Assembly (NCBI GenBank): GCA_029215795.1
Contig: JARDYH010000003.1
Coordinates: 11,062,001 to 11,126,000, forward strand
Reading direction: 5' to 3'
Source: Anniella stebbinsi
Taxonomy: Eukaryota; Chordata; Lepidosauria; Squamata; Anniellidae
Length of the DNA stretch: 64,000 nucleotides
Below, in pieces: positions 20,666 to 30,546 of the stretch. Positions within the stretch are counted from its first letter, which is position 1. Each line of letters begins with the position of its first letter. The notes under the pieces are model-generated. The model was not told the DNA's origin and did not search any database. It worked only from the letters and a program-made list of their open reading frames with translations. A program made the translations under genes and the position numbers.

Positions 20666-21445
20666 ACTCTATCAGGAGCGAGGAACCTTCTTCAGCCTGA
20701 TGACTGAATTCAATTTTGGAGAAACTCTCTGGAGCATGGGGGAGGGGACATTCTACTTGTGGGTGGGGCCAAAGGGAAAGGGGGTGTGGCCCCAAATACC
20801 AGAATATTGCAGCTTAAAGTTCATACTGCCAGTAACAAAGTCTTTGGAAAAGCATTTCAACCTTTTAGAATGGGGAGAAAGCCACGAAAGCTGGAAACCG
20901 CCAATCAATAGGTGATTGGAGAAAAAGGGGTGGGGTCAGAAGAGGAGGGAGCGGCCATCTGGAAGCCCTGGGAAGCTGGATCTGCCCCCAGGTCTGAGAT
21001 CTCCCACCCTTGCATTGCAGCTTCCATTACCGGCTCTCTTGTTATCATGGGATGGGAAAAGAGAGTGTGGTACAGAGAAACCTGAAAGTTGTCATCAAGG
21101 CCAAAGCTGAAATCAAGAAGGAGTGGGGAGAAATACCTTTGCGCTCAGATGAGAAGCATTTTGATAAATAGTGCTATTGCTGTCACCCGCACACATCCTG
21201 AACCCAACATGCCTTAGGAAAATTAATCTTGGTGAGCATTGTATGTGTTCCAGAAATGAGGACAAAGGCTATCCTAGTAGAGGGAAGGTAGTGTGACTTT
21301 CCAAACACAAGAAATGCAATAGAAGAAACGTGTGGGGACAAATAGGGTGAAACTGCCAGGCTCCAGAGTCCCAGACTTTCTGTTGTTGCTGTTGTTGTTG
21401 GCTCACAGGAAATACAGAACGCAAGAGCACCATCTGGCGGCAGGA
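20666..21445. other. Unclassified non-coding stretch
   Basis: Nothing recognisable apart from a GTTGTTGCTGTTGTTGTTGG tract near 21381. Confidence 0.4.
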
Positions 21446-21449
21446 GATC

Positions 21450-22365
21450 TCATAAGAACATCAGAAGAGCCGTGCTGGAATACCTGACCCCAGCATTCTT
21501 TTTGCACAGTGGCCAACCACAGATACCTGTGGACATGAATGCAATCGCTCATGGTCCTCAGAAAGTGGTGTACAGAGGCACGACAGCACCTCTGATGTTG
21601 GAGGCAGTGTGTAGCCATCATGACTAGTAGCCATCGACTAGTAGCCATTTGATAGCCTTCTCCTTCATGAACTTGTCCAGTTATGACAAGTAGCCATTGA
21701 ACAATCCCTGAACTTGTCCATCATGATTCGTAGCCATTGACTAGTAGCCACTGATAGACTTCTCCTCCGTGAACTTGACCAATCCCCTTTGAAAGCCATC
21801 CAAATCGGTGGCCATCGCTACATCTTGTTGAAGCGAATTCTAAGAGAGGTATAAAAACTTTTCTCTACAGTATGCATAACTTTGCACACCCAGTGGAGGC
21901 TGATGGCTCCGATGTCAGCGGGGCGGTAAATCCGCTCCGAATTCCAGTCAGAACTAGTTGGAACTCTAAAGGAGCTGTCCAAGGTGTGCTGATAGAGAAA
22001 CCACCAGCCTCCAGTATGTACACCTCTATCATATGTCCCCTTACTCGCCTTTTTTCTAAGCTAAACAGTCCTGGATGTTGTAATTGTTCTTCATAGGGGA
22101 GCCGCTCCTGCCCAGCGTTCATTTTGGTCGCCCTTTTCTGTACCTTTTCCAACTCTACAATATTGTTTTTCAGGTGCAGTGACCGGAACTGTACACAGTA
22201 GTACTCCAAGTGTGGTCACACCATAAATTTGTACAAGGCTGATACAATAGTGGCAGTTCTATTTTCAATGGCTTTTCTAATTATGCCTAACATGGGATTT
22301 GCCATTGGCACAGCAGCTGTGCATTGGGCCAACCCTCCAAAGCCAACCAGACTGTTACTCTATGG
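21450..22365 (-). mobile_element. CR1-clade LINE, subfamily B, minus strand, interrupted
   Basis: The plus strand starts CATAAGAACATCAGAAGAGCC, complement of the subfamily B 3' end. The reverse frame at 22209-22020 reads EYYCVQFRSLHLKNN, then ERLPYEEQLQHPGLFSLEKRR. A duplicated GACTAGTAGCCAT segment occurs at about 21622-21750. The CAGTGGAGG element at 21891-22017 splits the copy within GTACACCTCTATCAT. Confidence 0.88.
21891..22017. mobile_element. CAGTGGAGG foldback, hAT-like, nested in CR1
   Basis: It starts CAGTGGAGGCTGATGGCTCC and ends CCACCAGCCTCCAGTA. The target duplications TGCACACC (21883-21890) and TGTACACC (22018-22025) differ at one base, which supports a hAT-type insertion. The host LINE is continuous across the site once the element is removed. 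Confidence 0.88.
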
Positions 22366-22504
22366 TTTTTTAAGACCAGCCTCCCTCAACTTGGTGCCCT
22401 CCAAATGTTTTGGATACCAACTCTATCGTTCCTCCAGTATCAGACACAGTCTGCCTCTGAACATGAGCTGAAGCATGCTATTGCACTCATATACTATCTG
22501 TGGG

Positions 22505-23030
22505 CTTCCCATCAGGGCATTTTATTTTATTTATTGCATTTATTCCCTGCCTTTCCACCCCCCTAAGGAAGCCAAGGCAAGTTCCATGATCCTCCCAATC
22601 TCCATTTTATTCTCATGACAACCCTGTGAGGTAGGTTAGGCTGAGACTCGGCGACTGGCTCAAATTCTCCCAAGAGCTTCATGACTGATCGGCTGTCTAT
22701 ATGTGGGGAAAGCCTTATGGTGGCTGCGGATCTGTGCCGCATCAGTTATACAACGCAGCTGCAGCTTCACAGCCAATGCGGGGCTTTCTCATGAAGCTGC
22801 GCATTGAAATAGTCGGGGACTCACATCAACTTTTTCAATGGGAGTGACGTCAGTATGGCTCTTCCTATGTCTGACATCACTCCAAGTACCTGAATAGCCA
22901 CTGGAAACCCCACGCTCCCGACTCCACCCCAGGAGATGAAAACCATGGCACCGTGAAGACAGCCCCCAAATGGGGATTAGAACCCGGATGTCAGCTGTCC
23001 TAGTCCAACACTCTAACCACAGAGGACAGA
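22505..23030 (-). mobile_element. tRNA-derived SINE, minus strand, split by a MITE
   Basis: Read in reverse, 23030-22971 holds the tRNA-like head (complement of ATTAGAACCCGG, a B box, and of CCAACACTCTAACCAC). 22690-22560 holds the body with the complement of CATGACAACCCTGTGAGG. The two parts join across an insertion at 22691-22965. The tail is (TTTA)n at about 22530. Confidence 0.8.
22691..22965. mobile_element. Unclassified MITE nested in a SINE
   Basis: The ends GGCTGTCTATATGTGG and GTGAAGACAGCC are short inverted repeats, and the flanks are the two halves of one SINE. Internal words such as GGGCTTTCTCATGAAGCTGC and AGTCGGGGACTCAC recur in the same order at 36890-37240, showing a family. 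TSDs are unclear. Confidence 0.65.
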
Positions 23031-23159
23031 ATACCAAAGCCGGCAGGCCTTTGTCTGATCGAACAGGGTGTCTTCCTATGTTCTTAATTAAGCTTTGAGA
23101 ACAATGTTCAGTTCTCACCTTCTCTGTCCCAATGTCTACCAACAGCTGCCTGGTTGCCA

Positions 23160-23330
23160 TTGTTTGAATCCACATTAAAGCTCAAGCCGGCAAGCGAGTG
23201 CCTTTTGCATGATGACTGCCACTTGATACTGTTCAGTGATTGCCGTGAAATGAATAAGGCCAAGCAACCCTTTCACTATTATCTCAAGCTAATGATTAAC
23301 AGGAGTAATCTAATCTCTTTTGCACACTGC
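23160..23330. other. Low-repeat island, possible conserved element
   Basis: Sequence with AAGCTAATGATTAACAGG and TGCATGATGACTGCC has no repeat signature. It may be unique DNA or a conserved element; no coding frame with motifs is present. Confidence 0.3.
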
Positions 23331-23728
23331 TAGGTATACCACCTTTTGGAATGGAACACAAGGCCTTATTGTGCACATTCCTGAGTCCCCTACAAAAAAA
23401 GGAAGTGGACAAACGTCTCTCATCAGCACAGATTTCCCAGTCCTGATTTGCAGGATTGGGTCCGTCCCATGGGCTCATGCTTTCCTTCCTCTCCCTCCCC
23501 CTGACTTCTGTTGTGCATAACACCCTTTTTGCTCTGATGTCTGCAGTGGGCAAACTATGGAGGAATAAAGATGACCAAATCACCACGTGGCAAGGTTTTC
23601 TACTACACGGTCGCTTGGTTGTCTTTGAGAATAGAATGCTGGACTGGATAGGCTTTTGGTCTGATCCAGCATGGCACTTCTTATGCTCTAATGGAACAGA
23701 GTCTTGCGGCATTTTAAAGACTAAGAGC

Positions 23729-23782
23729 AGCTCTACATTAAGGGAAATTGCCTTGCTTATCCAGGGCTTTTGTGCTTCCTGG
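23729..23782 (+). mobile_element. 5' scrap of CTCTACATTAAG element
   Basis: CTCTACATTAAGGGAAATTG and CCAGGGCTTTTGTGCTTCCTG match the left end of the element at 33643-33981. The copy is cut at 23783 by another element. Confidence 0.7.
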
Positions 23783-24535
23783 TAGGGGTGTGCATGCCAA
23801 AAAATATCGTCGTTTATCGTTATCGTCATTTTGGACCAAAAAAATTATTGTCTTCATTCATATTGTAGGTGAACCATATCGTCTTCATGATAGTTATTGT
23901 GAAAAAACAATATTTTTGCAGCCCAATTTTTAAAGAAAAAAATGCCTATAACTTCTGTATTTTAAAAGTTAGAGCCTTGAAATTTGGTCACAGTGCTTAT
24001 GGGGTATGCCTAAGTATGTGTATGATATTTGAGATCGATCCCTCCAACCCTCGATTTTGTATGAATTTTTTAAAGATTGTTTCTGTTCTGACAGGTCCTT
24101 TAGACAACGTTGTCCACCTCCCACGCTCCTCCAGCTCCTTCTTGCCTCTTTGGCATCACAAAAAGGACCACTTTTAATCCAACTTTTTTGGGGGAAACGG
24201 AATGTGCCACCATTTCCTGCTGTATGCAGGAAAAGTGGCGCAATAAAAATGGGCCCTGAATGGGCCAAGTGAGCCTTGTTTGCTTCCTCTTTCTTCTCCG
24301 GGTAGAAAGAGGAAGTATCGTGGGACAAGAGTAGGAGCAGAGAAGTGGTGGTAGGAAACCGTGATTCCCCCTTTCCAATGATGCTCAAAAGCTGCTAGAA
24401 CTGCTTTGTTGACAGTGCCACAACAGGACTGATTCCAGAAGTGGTAATTTTGGCTGGTTGAGCTAGCTAGCAATAGCTTCCCATAGTAGATCATCACACT
24501 AAAATGCAGCAGCAGCATTGGACACCACCCGGTAT
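23783..24535 (+). mobile_element. hAT-like left end (TAGGGGTGTGCATG), right end not found
   Basis: TAGGGGTGTGCATGCC begins exactly where the previous element is interrupted, and equals the TIR type of the elements at 14300 and 59515. AT-rich ATCGTCGTTTATCGTTATCG words follow. I could not locate the matching right terminus, so the end given is only where the next recognisable repeat starts. The overlapping frames at 23969-24518 show no transposase motif. Confidence 0.45.
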
Positions 24536-24539
24536 TTTT

Positions 24540-24765
24540 TTAAAATGGCACAAAAAAGATAACGACTAAAATACCCATCCAATAAAATGACCAAGAAACA
24601 GTACAGCAAAATCATTGCAAAACCTAACATGGAAACTGTAAAAGAAAAAAAAAGAAAAAAAAGCAGTGATCAAATAGAAGATTATCAAATGTTTGCCTAA
24701 ACAGGCATTCTTCAGAGCAAGGCAAATCTCTCAGGGTAGGGAGTTCTATAATTTAGCAGTAACTT
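24540..24765 (-). mobile_element. L2-like LINE fragment, minus strand
   Basis: An A-rich plus-strand block with ATAAAATGACCAAGAAACAG, then GGCATTCTTCAGAGCAAGGC and CTCAGGGTAGGGAGTTCTAT, parallels the antisense 3' part of other L2 copies (19855, 43880). It is strongly decayed. Confidence 0.5.
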
Positions 24766-24834
24766 CATCTTGAATAAAATGCAGCATCTAATCCTTTTCT
24801 TCTTCTTCTTTTTAGAAGCCATGCATTTTATGAT

Positions 24835-25720
24835 GTTTTCCAAGTATCGCGTGCAGTTCTGGGCACCACACTTCAAGAAGGATGCAGACAAGCTGGAACG
24901 TATTCAGAGGAGGGCAACGAGGATGATCAGGGGTCTGGAAACAAAGCCCTATGAGGAGAGATTGAAAGAACTGGGCATGTTTAGCCTGGAGAAGAGAAGA
25001 TTGAGGGGAGATATGATAGCAGCACTTTTCAAATACTTGAAAGGTTGGCCCCCTCTACAAGATTTCGGTTTGATGCCCGGTTGCCCGATTATGCGCATAT
25101 ACGGAAAAGCGCATTTACTCCTAGTACCTATTCACGAGAGGCTGCGAAGCACATTACGGGATGTATGAAATGCGCTTTACAGTTGTTTACATGCGGAGAA
25201 TTGCATGTTTGCATGGCCATAAGGCGCTTTAACTCCCACGGCAAATTAAAACTCGCTATTTAACGCGCATTCAAAAATGCGAATAATCGGAGATAAAAAG
25301 CGCCTCGACCCCCGATTTGCGCTCCGCTCTTGTAGAGGTAAAATTTGTAACGTGCCTTGAAAGAGCTTTAAATTGCTCTTGTAGAGGCACCCCTAGTCAC
25401 ATGGAGGAGGGGCAGGATCTCTTCTCGATCAACCCAGAGTGCAGGACACGGAATAATCGGCTCAAGTTACAGGAAGCCAGATTCTGGCTGGACATCAGGA
25501 AAAACTTCCTGACTTTTAGAGCAGTATGACAATGGAACCAATGACCAAGGGAGGTCGTGGGCTCTCCTACAGTAGAGGCATTCAAGAGACAGCTTGACAG
25601 TCATCTGTCAGGGATGCTTTAAGGTGGATTCCTGCATTGAGCAGGGGGTTGGACTCAATGGCCTTATAGACCACTTCCAACTCTACTATTCTATGTTTCT
25701 ATGATTCTATGACTCTTTGT
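24835..25720 (+). mobile_element. CR1-clade LINE, subfamily A, interrupted
   Basis: The frame from 24838 reads [37 protein letters not shown] and [20 protein letters not shown], then runs into the Harbinger-like MITE at 25048. The LINE resumes at 25394 with CACATGGAGGAGG and ends in CTATGATTCTATGACTC. The near-intact frame before the insertion makes this one of the younger CR1 copies here. Confidence 0.93.
25048..25393 (-). mobile_element. PIF/Harbinger-like MITE, copy 3, nested in CR1
   Basis: A reverse-orientation copy: the plus strand begins GCCCCCTCTACAAGATTTCGG and ends TTGCTCTTGTAGAGGCACCCC. It is 346 bp, as in copies 1 and 4. The host CR1 word GAAAGGTTGTCACA is split, leaving TTG and TAG at the borders, consistent with a 3-bp duplication carrying one change. 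An open frame through it (25045-25263) is chance. Confidence 0.9.
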
Positions 25721-26295
25721 GTCAACAGATTCTTCTGAAAGAAGAATGTCTTCCCCCATTTGTTTTGGCTTCTTTGAAAAATTTAATCTAATATAGATTA
25801 ATTCTGAAGTAGAATTGGAGATTACTCTCACCAAGAGGGGGCGCTCAGTCCCTTACTAAAATCTAAAACGTTTCCAAACGTTTTTCAAGTGATAAACTCT
25901 CCACGCTAAATGTTGAGTGTGATTTCAGCTTTGACATATTTGGGGGGGGGGGGAGGAGGAATGATTAATTAATGACAGGGTTAGATTTCTAAGCATTAAC
26001 AAAGTTCAGTTTACTGAATCACACTTTTTTTTTTTTGCTGTACTAACTTGAATGATTCCTTATAGAATTTAAGATGCATTTCCAGGAATTATCTGGAATA
26101 TTCCCGATCTATACAAATATATAGCTATATGTGATAATGTCATAGCACAATCTTTGCAGTAGGTGGCTAGCAGATCCTAGCCAAATCCATACAAGAACAT
26201 TGTTCCAAATTAGCTTGCTACACACAAGTATATTACAACTGGTCACCAAATTACCAGGGTGCTCATATATTCTACTGCAATTTAATTTAAGGATG
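25721..26295. other. Unclassified AT-rich stretch
   Basis: G run near 25940-25951 and T run near 26023-26035. No gene or bounded repeat. Confidence 0.4.
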
Positions 26296-26299
26296 ATTT

Positions 26300-26665
26300 G
26301 TCTATTGATAAGCAATAAAAGTTCTATCCCACCTTACATCATAGCAATAAGAGCTGAATTAAAATATAATGAAAAAACAGACAATTAAAACAATGCAGAG
26401 TAGAGAAAGCAATAAATTTAATTTAAGGAATCCTAAAATGCCTTAACTAACAAATTCCTGCTGAAGCAGAACTGTCTTAAGTGGACACTGAAAAGCAGTC
26501 AATGGGGGGGACGGGACCAAATAGAACCTCCGGAGAGGTCTCCCATACTCTGGGTGCCAGCATCAAAAAGGCCCTCCCACGAATCCAACCTCCGTCGGTG
26601 GTAGAACTGTAAGTAGGGTTTCAGAAGCTGAGTAAAGTTCTCAGATGGGTTCATACAAGTGGGAC
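26300..26665 (-). mobile_element. L2-like LINE fragment, minus strand
   Basis: A block ending TCTATCCCACCTTACATCA is followed by A-rich sequence and then GAGAGGTCTCCCATACTCTGG and AAAAAGGCCCTCCCACG, the antisense of the C-terminal RERAFS-type region. The copy is decayed. Confidence 0.6.
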
Positions 26666-26787
26666 GTGCAACAAAATGTTGCAATGTGGAGTGCTCCTGT
26701 TCAGGGTTCCAGCCAGCCAGTCAGCCATGCCCTCTCCCACAATATTCCATTCCATTTCCTCTCCCACACAGTCTATCAAACGACCCT

Positions 26788-27130
26788 GGGCTCCAAACAA
26801 GCAATTTATTGCACGCTTGTGATTGGCCAGTCATGGAAGTTATCAGAACAATTTCATGACATTATCAACAACCAGAACGTCTCCTGCGGAATCCTCCGGA
26901 AATCCCAAGAAAAAAAGAAACACTTTTAAAGTGGTAATAGTCAGGAAACTGCAGGATCTTCCACCGCTGTCTCAATAGAACTCAATGGAACTGAACGGAG
27001 GGGAAGTATTCAAACTCTTATCGTCCCTCTCCTCCTGTGTAATGCAGCCCATAATAATCTTACTAAAGAACTAAGAAGCACAAAAGCTCCAACTAAAAAA
27101 CACGATTTCCCTTAATATAGAGAAGCTCCC
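26788..27130 (-). mobile_element. CTCTACATTAAG element (Harbinger-like relative), minus strand
   Basis: The plus strand starts GGGCTCCAAACAAGCAATTT and ends TTTCCCTTAATATAGAGAAGC, the inverse of the copy at 33643. Shared interior words include ATGACATTATCAACAACCAG and CTCAATAGAACTCAATGG. It is 343 bp and non-coding. No clean duplication was identified. Confidence 0.7.
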
Positions 27131-27384
27131 TGAATCTCCTTGCTACCGCTGCCACCTCTTTCTAAAACACTGTGTTTTGTGTGGAAATATGTAGAACAAA
27201 TGCTGATGCTACTCATGCCCACAACGTTGAAACTTCAACTTTTATCTCCCCAATCCTAAACCAAAGGAAATTCACAAATATTCATCTGTCTGAGAACAAG
27301 AGGGAAAGAGGAAGCAAAAAACGTACATGAGAGACCTTATTTGCTAAGGTCATGATTAGATGCCAAGATGCTTTGGTTGCGAAT

Positions 27385-27562
27385 CTAAGGCTGCAGTCAT
27401 GCGCAGACTTTTCAGAAAAGAACACAAGAGGAGTTTACTTCTGAGTAAACAAATGCAGTTCCAGGCCTGTACGACTGCAATACCATACATGCTGACTTGA
27501 GAGTAACCCCGATTCAACTTAGTGGGACTTAGTGCTGCAGTATATAGATGCATAGGATTGAA
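27385..27562. repeat. Hairpin repeat, AAGTCCCACTGA family
   Basis: GAGTTTACTTCTGAGTAAAC and GATTCAACTTAGTGGGACTTA are typical of a dispersed short hairpin repeat that recurs at 31115, 34205, 37810, 52755 and 62515. Two degraded units lie side by side here. Confidence 0.5.
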
Positions 27563-27699
27563 CTTCATGAATTTAATAGTTTTGATGACTTGTTAAAATA
27601 GGATTAAAGAAATTCTAAGCCAGTTCCTGGCCATTAGCCATAACTCAGTGAAACCTCCAAATCCAGAAGCAATACACCTTTGCACACCAGAGAATCTGT

Positions 27700-27785
27700 G
27701 CACCAGCAAAACAGAATGCTGGACTAGATGGACTGATGCTGGACTAAATGGTCTGATTCAACATGGCTTTTCTTATGTTCTTGGG
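27700..27785 (+). mobile_element. CR1-clade LINE subfamily B, 3' tip
   Basis: GAATGCTGGACTAGATGGACTGATG and GGCTTTTCTTATGTTCTTG are the 3' end of subfamily B. The GCTGGACTA segment is duplicated. Confidence 0.75.
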
Positions 27786-28311
27786 TGAACGTGGGTTTTT
27801 TTTATCATGAAATTTTATTTCATTTTGGGAAAAAATGTAACAAAATAAAGGCAACAAAAAGAATGTACATAATAATAAATAAAAATCACTAAAGAAACAA
27901 AGGAATTCATTAATTATAGACTCTATAATTGATATGCTTATGGAACAACTACAGTAAAATGGTCTAAGTAGGATTTCAATACCTAATGAAAGTTTTTTTA
28001 AAAAATGCAAGTTTTGTAGCATATAAAAGAAGTGTGTGGGAGTTTGTGTCATTTTGTGTGTATTAATCAGGAAAAAAAAATAGGCAACTGTACTTGGTTA
28101 TAATTTTATCAAAAGTTTGAAGAGGTTCCAAATGGGAAATAAATGGAAACCATGGTGTCATAATATCATTCTTCCAGGTAGGATTCCTTGCTAGATGCAC
28201 ATGATGAGTAAATTTAAGGGATAGTCATGATGACGGTGATGCAGAGGGTTCAGCAGGGCATCCCTCTGCACAGGCAGGATCCAACCTTGTCCCATATGAA
28301 ATAAGGGTGAG
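27786..28311. other. AT-rich non-coding stretch
   Basis: Homopolymer-rich sequence. A 102-codon reverse frame here is built of AT-rich codons and shows no motif. Confidence 0.4.
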
Positions 28312-28319
28312 ACAACAGT

Positions 28320-28670
28320 CAGAGTCGGATTTAAACTTGTTGAGGCCCTAGCTATAACATGAGTGAAGCCCTTCCCTCTTCAACAAATAAGAATAAAAAA
28401 TAAATGCAAAATACAGGCTGTACCATTAAACGGAATTTGATAGTGGTGTAAAGTTGTAAACTTTTTCTTTCTTTCTTTCTTTCTAACGTGAGGCCCCTCC
28501 TAATGTGAGGCCCTAAACTGCAGGCTATTTGCCTGGGATAGCCCCCGGCTGGTCCCTGTGCGCCCGATGGTGTGTATTAGGTACTCCGTGTGTATCGGGA
28601 TCCGGGATCGCCCTCCCTCCCTGTGCGTGTAGAAAGGGCCTTGTTTAGCTTGTACGTAAATCCGGCCCTG
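28320..28670. mobile_element. hAT-like element, CAGRGYCGGATTTA family (351 bp)
   Basis: It starts CAGAGTCGGATTTAAACTTG and ends TACGTAAATCCGGCCCTG, inverted repeats of the classic hAT form. Flanks ACAACAGT (28312-28319) and GCAACAGT (28671-28678) match at seven of eight positions. An inner (CTTT)n lies at about 28463-28483. There is no transposase frame. Confidence 0.88.
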
Positions 28671-29004
28671 GCAACAGTTCCCCTGATCAAGTGCAGAGTT
28701 CATGCTCCTTCCTCGCCCTTTGGGAACCACCTGGAGACTGGAAACGTTCCCAGCTCAAAGGGCGGCGCAGGGTTTCCATACAAGAGTCGCCTCCCTGGGA
28801 ATCCAGCCGAGCGCTTCCCAGTGCAACGTATTGCAAAACAAGCGTGGATCCTCTCCCATGGGGGGGGGGGGGGGAGCGGAGGGGCGAAGGCGCATCGCCC
28901 GCTCTGAAGGCGGATTTTGCCCAGGACGAGCGCAGCTGGTGCTCGGAAGAGCCGAGGGGGGCGGGAGGGCGGGGGGGGGGGGTGGAAGCAGGCGCTCTCC
29001 CTGC

Positions 29005-29098
29005 CCCGATTGGATGACGCCCGTATGCAAAGCCGCTGGGAAGCGGCGTCCAATCAGGAGTCAGCCGAGCCCGTCGTATTTATAGATCCTATTTAAAG
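29005..29098 (+). promoter_or_regulatory. CCAAT / octamer-like / TATA-like box cluster
   Basis: Inverted CCAAT (GATTGGATGA) at about 29008, ATGCAAAG at about 29025, CCAATCAGG at 29050, TATTTATAG at 29077-29085 and TATTTAAAG at 29090-29098. The order and spacing fit a plus-strand start near 29110-29125. The reverse strand reads TATAAATAC, so direction is not fully settled. Confidence 0.45.
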
Positions 29099-29213
29099 AG
29101 CCCTTGGGAGTCTCGCGCCTGCTCTTTGCTTGGCAGGGTGGCGTGTGCGAGCGGGCGGGGGCAGCCGGCGAGCGCAAGGGGCGGGCGTCGGGAGAGCCGG
29201 TCCCTGCTTTTGC

Positions 29214-29246
29214 TGGGTGGGGGTGGGGGTGGGGGTGGGGGTGGGG
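29214..29246 (+). repeat. (GGGGGT)n tract
   Basis: About five GGGGGT repeats inside the CpG-rich block. It produces the Gly-Trp repeat in an overlapping frame that I do not regard as coding. Confidence 0.9.
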
Positions 29247-29499
29247 ACGTGTGTGTGTAAAATTCCCCACGCCTCAGTCAGTGTTTCCTCGCCGTCGCCC
29301 ACCACACTGTGGAAAGTTGAGAAACAATAGCAGAGCGGCGCCTCTGCAAGCGAAGAGGGATCTCTTTGGATCGGCAAAGCAGGGCGGCTCTGCGCACCGA
29401 TCCACCCGCGCTAAAATGAATGTTGGAGTCAGGGGCTGCCGCCGTTTCTGGTGGAGCCCCCCCTCCCCCCCGTTATGGCAGCGTAGGAGGAGAGGAGAG

Positions 29500-30275
29500 G
29501 GAGTTATTTTTCTCTCCAGCACAATACTAGGACCCAAAGGGGGTCACCCCATGGAGCTGATCGGTGGGAGATTTAGGACAGAGGAAAGGAAGGGCTTCTA
29601 AACACGAGCCCGTAGCCAAATGATGGCATTCGCTTCCACAGGATGTAGTGGTGGACTTCAAATGGGAAGGCTTTAAAAAGGGAGTTAGGGTGCCTCTACG
29701 AGAGCGATTTAAAGCTCTTTCAAAGCGCATTACCGATTTTACCTCCCCATGAACGGAGCACAAATCAGGGGTTGAGGTGCTTTTTCTGTCCGATGATGCG
29801 CATTATCGAATGTGTGTTAAATAGCGAGTTTTAATTTACCGCAGGAGTTAAAGCGCCTTATGACCATGTAAACAAGAGATGTTGCGCATGAAACAACTTA
29901 AAACGCGCGTTTCATACAACTGGTAATGCGCTTCACAGCCTCCCGTGTATAGGGATTAGGCGCAAAAGCGATTGGGAGAAGATGCGCATAATCGGCCAAC
30001 TGGGCATCAAACTGAAATCTTGTAGAGGGGACCTTAGACAAATTCCTGGAAGAGAAGGCTATCAATGGCTAGTCCTGATGGTTATCTGCTCCCTCTGGTA
30101 TCGGATGCCCTGTGCCAACGTACACCAATTGTTGGGGAATGTGGGTGGGAGATTTCTGTTGCGCTCGTGTCCAGCTTGTAGGTTTACTGTACTTCGCTGG
30201 TTGGATACTGTGTGAACCGCATGCTTGCCTAGATAGACTCTTAGTCTGATCTAGTGCGGCTCTTAAGTTCTCGTG
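29500..30275 (+). mobile_element. CR1-clade LINE subfamily B, interrupted
   Basis: From about 29520 the frame reads GGHPMELIGGRFRTEERKGF, the C-terminal end of ORF2. A Harbinger-like MITE interrupts after GGGAGTTA. The LINE resumes GACAAATTCCTGG at 30037 and ends near TAGTGCGGCTCTTAAGTTCTC. Confidence 0.85.
29688..30033 (+). mobile_element. PIF/Harbinger-like MITE, copy 4
   Basis: 346 bp, GGGTGCCTCTACGAGAGCG to CTTGTAGAGGGGACC, with an exact TTA duplication (29685-29687 and 30034-30036). TTA is the classic PIF/Harbinger target, so this copy best supports the superfamily. It shares diagnostic changes with copy 5 (CTGTCYGATGATGCGCATTA), so the two form a subfamily. Confidence 0.93.
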
Positions 30276-30289
30276 TTTTTTCTGGGTCG

Positions 30290-30425
30290 GTTCACACAAC
30301 ACGCTAACCCGGACTCAGTGGTTGAGGGTAGGGTGTTATGAATCATGGGTTTGTGTGTTGAACCATGAGTGGGCATGTGAGCAACATGATAAACCATCCT
30401 GTGTGGACGCAACCAGGGTGCCATG
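30290..30425. mobile_element. Possible foldback MITE (GGTTCACACAACACGC)
   Basis: Begins GGTTCACACAACACGCTAACC, contains TCATGGGTTTGTGTGTTGAACC, and closes in GTGTGGACGCAACC. Arms are imperfect and target duplications were not found. Related to 2963-3073. Confidence 0.4.
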
Positions 30426-30546
30426 TTAACGGTGCAGCTCCTGCACTGTGTCCTGCTTGTGTGTCCCTGGTCGACAGCTGGTTGGGCACCATGTAAACAG
30501 AATGCTGGACCCTTGGTCTGATCCAGAATGGCTCTTAGGTTCTTAA
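30426..30546 (+). mobile_element. CR1-clade LINE subfamily B, 3' fragment
   Basis: GTGTCCTGCTTGTGTGTCCC, CAGCTGGTTGGGCACCATG and CCCTTGGTCTGATCCAG are the final 120 bp of subfamily B, ending GGCTCTTAGGTTCTTA. Confidence 0.8.

Larger units (their letters stand above)
28690..29480 (+). promoter_or_regulatory. CpG-rich block, candidate promoter
   Basis: Sharply GC- and CpG-rich DNA with few repeat words, unlike the surrounding AT-rich repeats. It holds GCGCAG, GGGCGGG and GGGGCGGG (Sp1-type) motifs, G runs at 28860-28874 and 28971-28981, and a GGGGGT tandem at 29214. Core promoter boxes lie near its middle. The GC-rich hAT elements at 14.3 and 59.5 kb have target duplications; I find none here, so a regulatory island is more likely. 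No exon or splice donor could be assigned, so the transcript is unknown. Confidence 0.5.

Noticed and set aside
22691..22965. Assignment of this MITE to hAT
   Set aside because: No 8-bp duplication is visible at the SINE junctions, so the class is left open.
24057..24518. Possible transposase remnant after the TAGGGGTGTGCATG terminus
   Set aside because: None of the overlapping frames shows a hAT dimerisation or catalytic motif.
27744..28052. 102-codon minus-strand frame
   Set aside because: AT-rich, Phe/Leu/Ile-biased residues with no motif; part of it overlaps a LINE tip.
28860..28981. G-quadruplex regulatory elements
   Set aside because: The G runs are mostly homopolymers that could be sequencing or slippage tracts; nothing in the sequence supports function.
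28691..29085. Overlapping open frames on both strands in the CpG-rich block
   Set aside because: Long frames are expected in GC-rich DNA. The residues are Gly, Arg and Pro runs with no domain, and sense and antisense frames overlap.
29104..29601. 165-codon plus-strand frame after the candidate promoter
   Set aside because: It runs through the GGGGGT tandem repeat and ends in CR1 LINE sequence (GGRFRTEERKGF), so it is not a credible protein.
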